Positions 51,320 to 59,538 of a stretch of DNA of 64,000 bases are shown piece by piece (the stretch's first letter is position 1; every line of letters begins with the position of its first letter). This DNA comes from Notoacmeibacter sp. MSK16QG-6. Lineage in GTDB: Bacteria; Pseudomonadota; Alphaproteobacteria; Rhizobiales; Rhizobiaceae. The DNA lies in contig NZ_JAMYXM010000002.1 of the NCBI RefSeq assembly GCF_024158145.1, forward strand, positions 186,001-250,000. The letters run 5' to 3'. The position numbers and the translations under genes are program-made. The notes under the pieces are model-generated. The model made no database searches, had not been told where the DNA came from, and saw only the letters and a list, made by a program, of their open reading frames with translations.

Positions 51320-52260
51320 TGAGCAGGGCTTTCCTTTTTCCCATTGCCGTGATTGCAGTGGCAGGGTGCCTGGCGTTTTTGCCATCCTACCTCGACGACT
51401 ACGGAATCGGCATCATGATTGGGTTGCTCAATGCGGTTATCCTTGCCACCGCATGGGCGCTTTTTTCCGGTCCGACAGGCTATATCTCGCTCGCGACGGC
51501 CGCTTTCTTCGGGGTGGGCGCCTACACTGTCGCCGTCCTGAACGAAAGCGTCCCCTATCCGCTGATCCTGATAGCCGCCGCGATCATCGGCGCGCTTGTC
51601 TCGCTTTCCATCGGCCTTGCGACACTCCGCCTCGCCGGGATTTATTTCGTCATCTTCACCTTCGGCCTATCGGAGATGGTCCGTCAGATGATCACCTGGT
51701 TCGAGGTGAACATTACCGGCACACTTGGCCGCTATATCTTTCTGCCAATCGAGCCTCGTCACATCGCCTGGCAGCTTCTGGGTCTGGCTGCGCTGACGCT
51801 CGTTGTCGGCTGGCTGATCCGTCGCAGCAAAACGGGGCTGGCGCTTCGTGTCATCGGCGATGATGAAGTCGTCGCTGCCCATTGTGGCATCAACATCGCA
51901 CGGGTGAAGGTTCTTCTCTTTGGCGTCAGCGCGACGCTGCTGACGCTGGCAGGTGCGATCCAGGCGCCGCGCTACGTCTATGTGGAGCCGGCGATCGTCT
52001 TCAATCCGACCCTGTCGTTCCTGCCGGTCATCATGGCGCTTCTGGGCGGGGCGCGAAGCCTTATCGGACCGACGCTCGGCGCCATTCCGCTGTTCCTTCT
52101 CTTCGAATGGCTATCGGCCAGTTACCCAAATGCCTACTCCATTCTTCTCGGCGCCGTCTTTATCGTGATCGTCTATGCTTTGCCGCAGGGCGTAACCGGT
52201 CTGATCCGCCGCTGGCGCGAACGTAGCGCGTCCGTTGTGCAGCCGGAGGAAGCGGCATGA
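51316..52260 (+). CDS. livM: Branched-chain-type ABC transporter permease (LivM family)
   Basis: Inner-membrane protein of 314 residues. Features include GLLNAVILATAWALFSGPTGYISLATAAFFGVGAYTVAVL, TFGLSEMVRQMI and LSFLPVIMALLGGARSLIGPTLGAIPLFLL. The open frame extends back to 50824 through livH, but the ATG at 51316 overlapping the livH stop starts the homologous part. Ends with an ATGA overlap to livG. Confidence 0.92.
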   Translation: MMSRAFLFPIAVIAVAGCLAFLPSYLDDYGIGIMIGLLNAVILATAWALFSGPTGYISLATAAFFGVGAYTVAVLNESVPYPLILIAAAIIGALVSLSIGLATLRLAGIYFVIFTFGLSEMVRQMITWFEVNITGTLGRYIFLPIEPRHIAWQLLGLAALTLVVGWLIRRSKTGLALRVIGDDEVVAAHCGINIARVKVLLFGVSATLLTLAGAIQAPRYVYVEPAIVFNPTLSFLPVIMALLGGARSLIGPTLGAIPLFLLFEWLSASYPNAYSILLGAVFIVIVYALPQGVTGLIRRWRERSASVVQPEEAA

Positions 52261-52979
52261 GCGCGCTTTTGACCGTCGATGGTCTGACAAAACGATTTGG
52301 CGGCCTGACGGCAGTCGATGGAATGAGCTTTGAGGTGAGCGAGGGCGAGACAGTTGCTTTGCTCGGTCCCAACGGCTCAGGCAAGACAACCGTGCTCAAC
52401 ATGATATCCGGGGCGCTTGATCCGAGCGCCGGGTCCATCTTTTTCGATGGGGAACGGATTGATGGTGACCGGCCGCATGACATCGCCAATATCGGTATTT
52501 CCCGGACATTCCAGCTTGTACGAATCCTGCCGTCGCTTTCGCTTCGCGAAAACGTCGTGGCGGCTTTGGCATTTGGCCGTGCCGATCTTTGGGGCGGAGA
52601 AGCGGAGCGGGAGGCTGACCGCCTGCTTGGTCTGGTCGGTCTTCGAAGCGGCGTCCGGGCCGCCGATTTGACCTATCTGGACCAGAAGCGTCTCGAAATG
52701 GCGCGTGCTTTGGCGGGCCGGCCCCGACTTCTTCTCCTGGACGAATGGCTGTCAGGACTGAACCCGACGGAGATGCGCGAAGGCATCGCACTGGTTCGCC
52801 GGATCGTCGACGGCGGAACGACCGTCTTGCTGGTCGAGCACATTATGGACGCTGTAAGGGCGCTCTGTTCGCGTTCGGTTGTGATGAAGGCCGGTACCCT
52901 TCTAGCAGAAGGACCGACAGCGGACGTTCTGGCCGACGCGGCAGTGATCGAAGCCTATTTGGGTGATGTCCATGCTTGA
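52257..52979 (+). CDS. livG: ABC transporter ATP-binding protein (LivG family)
   Basis: Cytoplasmic ATPase of 240 residues with Walker A LLGPNGSGKTTVLNMISG and Walker B LLLLDEWLSGLNP (D-E pair). The signature region is degenerate: TYLDQKRLEMARAL stands in place of LSxGxQ. The H loop is LVEHIMDAV. It couples ATP use to LivHM. Overlaps livF by several bases. Confidence 0.9.
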   Translation: MSALLTVDGLTKRFGGLTAVDGMSFEVSEGETVALLGPNGSGKTTVLNMISGALDPSAGSIFFDGERIDGDRPHDIANIGISRTFQLVRILPSLSLRENVVAALAFGRADLWGGEAEREADRLLGLVGLRSGVRAADLTYLDQKRLEMARALAGRPRLLLLDEWLSGLNPTEMREGIALVRRIVDGGTTVLLVEHIMDAVRALCSRSVVMKAGTLLAEGPTADVLADAAVIEAYLGDVHA

Positions 52980-53694
52980 GGTGAAGGGTCTCGCAGTGCG
53001 CTATGGTCGGCACGAAGCGCTGCACGAGGTCTCGATCAATGTTGCCGAGGGTGAGACCGTCGTCATCCTCGGCGCCAATGGCGCTGGCAAGACATCGCTG
53101 ATGAACGCCATTGCGGGCCGCGTCTCGCCTTTTTCCGGCAGTATCCGGTTTCTGGGCGAAGAGATCGACGACCAACCATCGCATGATCGTGTCGAAGCCG
53201 GCATTGCGCTGGTACCGGAAGGAAGAGGCATCTTCCCCGGCCTGAGCGTTCGGGACAATCTCAAGCTTGGTGGCTACCCGAAGCGGGCAAGGGAAAATGC
53301 CGGTTCGACGATGGAGCGCGTTCTGACGCTTTTTCCGCGGCTGGCGGAGCGGCTCGATCAGCTTGCGGGAACGATGAGCGGCGGTGAACAGCAGATGGTC
53401 GCAATCGGCCGGGCTGTGATGAGCGCTCCGAAGCTTTTGATGCTTGACGAACCGAGCCTTGGGCTCGCGCCGATCGTCACCCAGCAGCTCTTTGGGGATC
53501 TGGAACGGGTCCGGCAGGCCGGCACGTCCATGCTGGTCGTCGAGCAGAATGTCCGCGCCGGCCTGAAGCTCGCCGATCGTGGATATTTGTTGACGGCCGG
53601 ACGCATTGTCCGCGAAGCTGCCGCCGCCGATCTTCAGGGCGACCCCGATGTCAGTCGGGCGTTCCTCGGCGGACTGGAGGATGCTGTTCATTGA
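52963..53694 (+). CDS. livF: ABC transporter ATP-binding protein (LivF family)
   Basis: Cytoplasmic ATPase of 243 residues (or 240 from the ATG at 52972). It has Walker A ILGANGAGKTSLMNAIAG, Q-loop region VPEGRGIFPGLSVRDNL, full signature TMSGGEQQMVAIGRAV, Walker B LLMLDEPSLGLAP and H-loop switch VEQNVRAGL. Pairs with LivG. Its stop overlaps the TTG start of the aldehyde dehydrogenase gene (TTGA). Confidence 0.92.
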   Translation: MMSMLEVKGLAVRYGRHEALHEVSINVAEGETVVILGANGAGKTSLMNAIAGRVSPFSGSIRFLGEEIDDQPSHDRVEAGIALVPEGRGIFPGLSVRDNLKLGGYPKRARENAGSTMERVLTLFPRLAERLDQLAGTMSGGEQQMVAIGRAVMSAPKLLMLDEPSLGLAPIVTQQLFGDLERVRQAGTSMLVVEQNVRAGLKLADRGYLLTAGRIVREAAAADLQGDPDVSRAFLGGLEDAVH

Positions 53695-55160
53695 CCGCCG
53701 CCGCTAGGCAAAATGAGGGTGCACGATCCGTATCATTGCTGATCGCGGGCGAAGATCGCTGGGCCTCTGATGGCGAAACCTTCTGCCGGGTCGGCCCTCT
53801 CGATGACCGAGTCGTCACGGAGGCTGCGGCGGCAACGCCGGACGACGCCATTGCCGCGGTCGATGCAGCGGCCGCAGCCTTTCCCGAATGGTCGCAGAGC
53901 GGTCCCCGTGCACGCCGTCGAATTCTTCTGAGGGCGGCCGAAGCCATTCGCGCACGGCGCGAGGAATTCATAGCGATCATGTGCGATGAAACGGGAGCGG
54001 CGCCCGAATGGGCGGCCCACAATGTCGAGCTGGCAGCCGACATGCTGATGGAAGCGGCGGCCATCACCACACAAGTAGCTGGCGAAATGCTCGCATCCGA
54101 CCGCCCGGCAACGACAGCCATGGCGGTGCGGCAACCGGCGGGGGTGGTCCTTTCCATTGCGCCCTGGAATGCGCCGATCATCTTGAGCGTTCGGTCGATC
54201 GCGACACCGCTGGCCTGCGGCAACACGCTCGTGCTGAAGAGTTCGGAAATCTGTCCCGCGACCCATCGCTTGGCTGCATCCGTTATTTGCGAGGCTGGCT
54301 TGCCAACGGGCGCGCTGAACGTGATCTCGCACGCGCCGGAAGATGCGGAGACCATTCTCGAAACGATTGTTTCTCAGCAGGCCGTGCGACGGGTGAATTT
54401 CACGGGATCGACAAGAGTGGGAAGGATCGTCGCTGAGATCGCCGCCAAATATTTGAAGCGGCCACTTCTAGAACTCGGCGGCAAAGCGCCGCTTATCGTT
54501 CTTGACGATGCCGATCTGGACGCAGTGATTGAAGGAGCCCTTTTCGGCGCCTTCACCAATCGCGGCCAGATCTGCATGGGAACGGAGCGGCTTCTGGTCG
54601 ATGCAAGGATTGCCGACGAGTTGCTGGAGCGACTGACACCCAAGGTCAAGGCGCTGGCGGATGGTGCTGACTGTCCCGGCATTCTGAGACCTGGCCCGTT
54701 GATCGATCGGGCCGCAGCGCGAAGGATGTCGGAGCTTGTCGACGATGCCCGGAGTCTCGGCGCCCGCGTACTGGCAGGCGGTGCTTCGCAGGGCATGTAT
54801 TTCCCGCCGACTCTGATCGACGGCGTGATGGTTCCCATGCGCCTCTATGCCGAGGAGAGCTTTGGGCCGCTTCTGTCCGTCATCCGCTTCGAGACGATCA
54901 ACGAAGCCATCCGCATCGCCAACGATACCGAATATGGCTTGGCGGCAGCTGTATTCGGGCGCGATACCTCGCGCGCCATGCGCGTTGCACGTCGTGTCGA
55001 GAGCGGCATCTGTCATATTAATGGTCCGACAGTGCACGACGAGCCGCACATGCCGTTCGGCGGTGTCAAGGAAAGCGGCTACGGTCGGTTTGGCGGCAGC
55101 TCGGCGATCGACGAATTTACCGAGATGCGCTGGCTGACAGTTCGCGAAGAAACGCGCTGA
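53691..55160 (+). CDS. Aldehyde dehydrogenase, salicylaldehyde/vanillin type, paralogue of the 43.5-kb gene
   Basis: NAD(P)-dependent enzyme of 489 residues: SIAPWNAPIILSVRSIATPLACGNTLVLKSSE, VNFTGSTRVGRIV, ELGGKAPLIVLDDADLD, NRGQICMGTERL (catalytic Cys) and ICHINGPTVHDEPHMPFGGVKESGYGRFGG. The start is TTG overlapping the livF stop, so it is made with the transporter. Linkage to an importer implies that the imported compound yields an aromatic or similar aldehyde. Shares subfamily motifs with the enzyme in the TRAP operon. Confidence 0.9.
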   Translation: MTAAARQNEGARSVSLLIAGEDRWASDGETFCRVGPLDDRVVTEAAAATPDDAIAAVDAAAAAFPEWSQSGPRARRRILLRAAEAIRARREEFIAIMCDETGAAPEWAAHNVELAADMLMEAAAITTQVAGEMLASDRPATTAMAVRQPAGVVLSIAPWNAPIILSVRSIATPLACGNTLVLKSSEICPATHRLAASVICEAGLPTGALNVISHAPEDAETILETIVSQQAVRRVNFTGSTRVGRIVAEIAAKYLKRPLLELGGKAPLIVLDDADLDAVIEGALFGAFTNRGQICMGTERLLVDARIADELLERLTPKVKALADGADCPGILRPGPLIDRAAARRMSELVDDARSLGARVLAGGASQGMYFPPTLIDGVMVPMRLYAEESFGPLLSVIRFETINEAIRIANDTEYGLAAAVFGRDTSRAMRVARRVESGICHINGPTVHDEPHMPFGGVKESGYGRFGGSSAIDEFTEMRWLTVREETR

Positions 55161-55332
55161 ACACAACCGCCTTATTGCAACGCCGCAGCGGCAAGAGCAT
55201 CGAAGGCACGTTTGCGACACTTGCTCTGGCCTGCAGAAGACCCGCTGAACGTGTTAGGTCATACAGTGCAAAGCGGCATATTCTGGCAAATTGGTGGCCC
55301 AACATCACATACAACTGACAAGCCGTCCGACC

Positions 55333-55467
55333 TCTAAGGGAAATTCGGTGCAGTCAGTGCACGTCAGTTCCGCGGAGTCCGAAATGTCGATCAGGCTATG
55401 ACAAGAGACGAAGACAAACGCTCAAGACCATGGTCTGACAACCGGCTGACGACTTGAGAACCCTGCC
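55333..55467. repeat. Diverged intergenic element, copy B
   Basis: Matches 40762-40948 (copy A). Starting with CTAAGG-AAATTCGG and running to ACCCTGCC, it aligns to copy A with few gaps, apart from about 50 bases present only in A. It lies in the otherwise empty 366-base stretch between the aldehyde dehydrogenase and the convergent hydroxy-acid oxidase. No frame with a ribosome site is seen in that stretch. Confidence 0.55.
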
Positions 55468-55526
55468 CTCAAGACCGTGTGCTAACCTGACTATCAGGGG
55501 TTCGGCTTCTGCGAGGTTTCCACCGG

Positions 55527-56774
55527 TTAGACGATTTGACTGTCATCTTTGCCTAGGGCGCGGAAGCGCAACCGCGAGAGAACCGCGCCATCCATTTCGG
55601 ACACGGCATTGAGGCCCAGCATACCGAGATCTGCCCTGAGTTCGCCCTTGAGCAATCCTATGGCGTGCTCCACACCTATCCGGCCCGCCACCGCAGAGGC
55701 GTAATTGAAAGGTCGTCCGACAAAAACCAACGACGCGCCGAGACCCATCGCCTTCAGAATATCGGTGCCGCGCCAGAACCCGCCATCGATCATCACCGGA
55801 AGGTCAGGCGTTTCCGCAACGATGGCAGGCAGGACGCGTATGGGCGCGATGGCGTGATCGAGCTGACGGCCGCCGTGATTGGAAACGATGATGCCGTCAA
55901 TGCCCGATTTTTTCGCGCGCCGCGCATCCTCGGGATGAAGTATCCCCTTAAGGATCAGCTTGCCCGGCCACTGCCGCCGCACCTGTTCGATCTGCGTCCA
56001 GCTCAGCTTTTCTCGGCCTGAAAAATCGCGCACCGCGCGGCTGGAGAGAAGCGGCGCACCGCGTTGCGCCTCGGCATTCTCGAAATAAGGCATACCATGC
56101 CGGACAAACGTTCGCAGAAACGTTCCGATCGCCCAGCGGGGGTGCGTGATCCCGTCCCATGCGAGCTTCAGATTGGGCCGCAACGGTGTTTTGAAACCGT
56201 CGCGAACATTGTTTTCGCGACTGGGAACGACTGCGGTATCCACCGTGATGATAAATGTTTCTATCGCCGTTGCTTTGACGCGCTCGACCAGCGCTGCGAT
56301 CGCATCCGTTTCGGGCGGTAGATAGGCCTGATACCAGACGCTTGGCGCTGCCTCTGCAATCTCCTCCAGCCGAATAAGCGAAGCTGCGCTTATCGCCATC
56401 GGGATATGCGCGGCGTGGGCCGCTTCGGCCAGCGCCAAGTCACCACGATATCCTGTCAGGGCAGAAACGCCCATCGGCGCAATGCCGAACGGAGCAGCAT
56501 AAGTCTCTCCGAGCAGTTCGACATCGAGACGTCGCTGCGAAACATCACGCAGCACCCTCGGCACGAAGTCGATTTCCGCAAGAGCGTCGCGATTGCCGGA
56601 GAGAGATGCCTTCGTTTCAGCGGCTCCCGAAATATAGCCGAATATCGGCTTCGGCAATTTGCGGTGGGCCGCCCGTTCGAAATCCTTCAGCGCGAGATAA
56701 CGACGCATTTTGCGCGGGGGATCGGCTAGGGCAGTTGGCCGAGAAGACGGATCGAAAACCGTGTTGTCAGGCAT
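55527..56774 (-). CDS. FMN-dependent alpha-hydroxy-acid oxidase/dehydrogenase
   Basis: Protein of about 415 residues, the size of L-lactate and L-mandelate dehydrogenases. Family marks are PKPIFGYISGAAET, FGIAPMGVSALTGYRGDLALAEAA, TVDTAVVPSRENNVRDGFKTP, the FMN/substrate segment IVSNHGGRQLDHAIAPI (active His and Arg) and MIDGGFWRGTDILKAMGLGA. It oxidises a 2-hydroxy acid to a 2-oxo acid. The ATG at 56774 has TAGGAGAG before it; the frame is open to 56858. Possible substrates include lactate, glycolate and mandelate. Confidence 0.88.
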   Translation of the reverse strand: MPDNTVFDPSSRPTALADPPRKMRRYLALKDFERAAHRKLPKPIFGYISGAAETKASLSGNRDALAEIDFVPRVLRDVSQRRLDVELLGETYAAPFGIAPMGVSALTGYRGDLALAEAAHAAHIPMAISAASLIRLEEIAEAAPSVWYQAYLPPETDAIAALVERVKATAIETFIITVDTAVVPSRENNVRDGFKTPLRPNLKLAWDGITHPRWAIGTFLRTFVRHGMPYFENAEAQRGAPLLSSRAVRDFSGREKLSWTQIEQVRRQWPGKLILKGILHPEDARRAKKSGIDGIIVSNHGGRQLDHAIAPIRVLPAIVAETPDLPVMIDGGFWRGTDILKAMGLGASLVFVGRPFNYASAVAGRIGVEHAIGLLKGELRADLGMLGLNAVSEMDGAVLSRLRFRALGKDDSQIV

Positions 56775-56860
56775 GGCTCTCCTACTCAGGACATCGGGCA
56801 GAGACCAGGGCGAGTGGTCGTCACCAAAAAATTTTCCAGGCAACCTTGAACTGGCCATAC

Positions 56861-56870
56861 TGATATATCA
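56861..56870. promoter_or_regulatory. Palindrome in the divergent region between oxidase and dehydratase genes
   Basis: TGATATATCA is a perfect ten-base palindrome in an AT-rich patch. Together with the flanking AT-rich bases it could be an operator or promoter element for either divergent gene. The rest of the 287-base region holds no gene. Confidence 0.3.
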
Positions 56871-57061
56871 ATATTTCACCTAGCCAAGAAAGTGTTTTAA
56901 CGCGTTTGTGGGGGAGGAAATGAATGGGACGCGCCCGTAATCCGGTCCATCGCTTTCAACTGGGCATTTACAATCGCCGGTTCGTCGACTGACACCGGTG
57001 ATCCAACTCTCCGACAAACAAAATGTGCGCTGGTCATATTCGCACTGGCCGGAAAGATGAC

Positions 57062-58795
57062 ATGACTCGCAAGACCCCCAAGGATCTCCGATCCGCACGC
57101 TGGTACGCGCCTGACGACCTTCGATCATTCGGCCATCGATCACGCATGATGCAACTCGGCTATGCCGAGGAGGATTTCCGCGACAAGCCCGTTATTGGGG
57201 TTCTTAACACCTGGTCTGAACTCAACACCTGCCACGCTCATTTCAAGGACCGCGTCCAGGATGTGAAACGGGGGGTACTGCAGGCCGGCGGCTTTGCTGT
57301 AGAAATGCCCGCGCTTTCGGTCGATGAGAGCTACATCAAGCCGACTTCCATGCTCTATCGCAACATGCTTGCCATGGAGACGGAAGAGATGATCCGGTGC
57401 CATCCGCTGGACGGTGTTGTCCTTATGGGTGGGTGCGACAAAACAACGCCGGGCCTTGTGATGGGCGCCATCAGCGCCGGTGTTCCAATGATATATCTGC
57501 CGGCAGGCCCCATGCTGCGCGGCAATTACGCCGGAAAAATTCTCGGCTCGGGTTCCGACGCCTGGAAATACTGGGATGAACGACGCGCAGGCAATATCAG
57601 CGACGAAGAATGGATCGGCGTGCAAGGCGGTATTGCACGATCGGCCGGCACATGCATGACGATGGGCACGGCGTCCACGATGACAGCCATCGCCGACGCG
57701 ATGGGCCTGACCATGACGGGTGCGTCCTCAATCCCCGCCGTCGATGCCAATCACCAGCGAATGGCCGCCGAATGCGGACGGCGTATTGTGGCAATGGTCT
57801 GGGAAGACTTGACGCCCGATAAAATCGTAACAGCCGGCGCTTGCCGCAACGCTGCAATTGTGGCCATGGCGACCGGCTGTTCGACCAATGCCGTTGTGCA
57901 TTTGATCGCCATGGCGCGCCGCGCTGGCGTCCCGATGCAATTGGAGGAGTTGGACGAATTGGGTCGAACGACGCCGCTCATCGCCAATGTGCGACCATCG
58001 GGCAAAGACTATCTGATGGAGGATTTTTATTATGCCGGCGGACTTCGCGCCTTAATGAAGCAGATCGAAGATCGGCTGGACACCTCCTGCCTGACGGTCA
58101 ATGGCCAAACGATCGGCGAAAATCTCCAGGGAGCGGAGGTTTATAATGACGATGTCATCCGCCCGCTTTCAAATCCCGTCTATCAAGAAGGCTCGCTTGC
58201 GGTGCTGAAAGGCAATCTTTGCCCCACCGGAGCTGTTATCAAGCCGGCCGCGTGTGACCCGAAATATCATGTGCATGAAGGTCCGGCAGTCGTCTTCGAC
58301 AGTTACCCCGAAATGAAAGCCTTCGTAGACGACAAAGACGCTGAAGTGACGCCCGATCATGTCATGGTGTTGCGCAATGCGGGGCCGATCGGCGGTCCCG
58401 GATTTCCCGAATGGGGAATGCTGCCGATCCCCAAAGCCCTGATCAAGCAGGGCCATCGCGACATGCTGCGGATTTCCGACGCGCGGATGTCCGGCACCTC
58501 ATATGGCGCCTGCGTTCTGCACGTTTCCCCTGAGAGCTATGTCGGCGGCCCGCTGGCTCTCCTGAAAACCGGGGATACCGTGAGGCTGAATCTACCCAAT
58601 CGCACGCTCGACATGCTGGTTTCCGATGAGGAACTGAGGGAGCGGCGTCAAGCATGGACTCCGCCAGAGCCACGCTATGAGCGCGGCTGGGGCTGGATGT
58701 TCTCTAAACACGTCGCGCAAGCCGACCAGGGCTGCGACTTCGACTTCCTGCAATCGGACTTCGGCAAGACCGCCGGCGAGCCCGATATCTTCTGA
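57062..58795 (+). CDS. IlvD/Edd-family dehydratase, sugar-acid type (arabinonate dehydratase-like)
   Basis: Removes water from a sugar acid or dihydroxy acid to give a 2-oxo acid. The 577-residue protein has the three cluster cysteines expected: NTWSELNTCHAHF, VLMGGCDKTTPG and ARSAGTCMTMGTAST. It also has ALSVDESYIKPTSMLYRNM and LRISDARMSGTSYGACVLHVSPE. GGAAAGATGAC precedes the ATG at 57062 (frame open from 57023). The next genes (RraA-like and 2-oxoglutarate semialdehyde dehydrogenase) point to a pentonate or similar sugar-acid pathway rather than branched-chain synthesis. Confidence 0.88.
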   Translation: MTRKTPKDLRSARWYAPDDLRSFGHRSRMMQLGYAEEDFRDKPVIGVLNTWSELNTCHAHFKDRVQDVKRGVLQAGGFAVEMPALSVDESYIKPTSMLYRNMLAMETEEMIRCHPLDGVVLMGGCDKTTPGLVMGAISAGVPMIYLPAGPMLRGNYAGKILGSGSDAWKYWDERRAGNISDEEWIGVQGGIARSAGTCMTMGTASTMTAIADAMGLTMTGASSIPAVDANHQRMAAECGRRIVAMVWEDLTPDKIVTAGACRNAAIVAMATGCSTNAVVHLIAMARRAGVPMQLEELDELGRTTPLIANVRPSGKDYLMEDFYYAGGLRALMKQIEDRLDTSCLTVNGQTIGENLQGAEVYNDDVIRPLSNPVYQEGSLAVLKGNLCPTGAVIKPAACDPKYHVHEGPAVVFDSYPEMKAFVDDKDAEVTPDHVMVLRNAGPIGGPGFPEWGMLPIPKALIKQGHRDMLRISDARMSGTSYGACVLHVSPESYVGGPLALLKTGDTVRLNLPNRTLDMLVSDEELRERRQAWTPPEPRYERGWGWMFSKHVAQADQGCDFDFLQSDFGKTAGEPDIF

Positions 58796-58802
58796 GGTAA
58801 TC

Positions 58803-59528
58803 ATGACCGACTATGTGCTTCCTGACGAGACGCGCGCCAAATACAAGCGTATCTCAACCGCCTCGATTGCGACGCAGCTCTACAAGCGTGGACTGCGCAA
58901 CCAGTTTATCCAAGGTGTCAGACCGGTTTCCAGAAAGCCGGAAAACATGGTCGGCCAGGCTTTTACGCTGCGCTACATTCCCGCGCGCGAAGATCGAAAC
59001 CAGCTTGACGTCTTTCGCGATGCGGAGCACCCCCAGCGTGTCGCGGTCGAAACCTGCCCGCCAGGCCAAATTCTCGTGATGGACGGAAGGGGCGACGCCA
59101 GCGCGGCGACTGCCGGGTCGATCCTTGTGACCCGTATGAGCGTCCGCGGCTGCGCGGGCGTGGTATCCGATGGCGGCTTTCGCGACTATGAAGGCATCGG
59201 GGAACTGCCCATGCCGGCTTATTGCGCCGGCCCATCCGCGCCGACGAACCTGACAAAGCACGAAGCGCTCGACATCAATGTGCCCATTGCCTGCGGCGAG
59301 GTCGCGGTTTTTCCCGGAGACGTTCTGGTGGGCGATGGCGACGGTGTCATGGTCATTCCTGCCCACCTCGCCGAGGAAATCGCTGAGGTCTGTTCCGGTA
59401 TGGAGGACTTCGAGGCTTTCGTGCTTGAGGAAGTGCTGAGCGGCACATCCATCATTGGCCTTTATCCGTGCACGAAAGAAGAAAACCAGAGAAATTTCGA
59501 CGCATGGATGGCGAAGAAAACCAAGTAA
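58803..59528 (+). CDS. RraA-family protein (aldolase/dehydratase-like)
   Basis: Protein of 241 residues. The RraA/HMG-aldolase signature reads SVRGCAGVVSDGGFRDYEGI (about 115-135), with the later NVPIACGEVAVFPGDVLVGDGDGVMVIP. Despite the name, most relatives in catabolic clusters are metal-dependent lyases acting on 2-oxo acids. The start at 58803 has GAGGT seven bases upstream and lies eight bases after the dehydratase stop. In this operon it takes the place where a 2-keto-3-deoxy acid dehydratase or aldolase is needed. Confidence 0.87.
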   Translation: MTDYVLPDETRAKYKRISTASIATQLYKRGLRNQFIQGVRPVSRKPENMVGQAFTLRYIPAREDRNQLDVFRDAEHPQRVAVETCPPGQILVMDGRGDASAATAGSILVTRMSVRGCAGVVSDGGFRDYEGIGELPMPAYCAGPSAPTNLTKHEALDINVPIACGEVAVFPGDVLVGDGDGVMVIPAHLAEEIAEVCSGMEDFEAFVLEEVLSGTSIIGLYPCTKEENQRNFDAWMAKKTK

Positions 59529-59538
59529 GGAGAGACCT

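Noticed and set aside
57062-58795. Biosynthetic dihydroxy-acid dehydratase (ilvD)
   Set aside because: Motifs fit the wider IlvD/Edd family, but the operon partners are catabolic sugar-acid genes, so the sugar-acid dehydratase reading was preferred.
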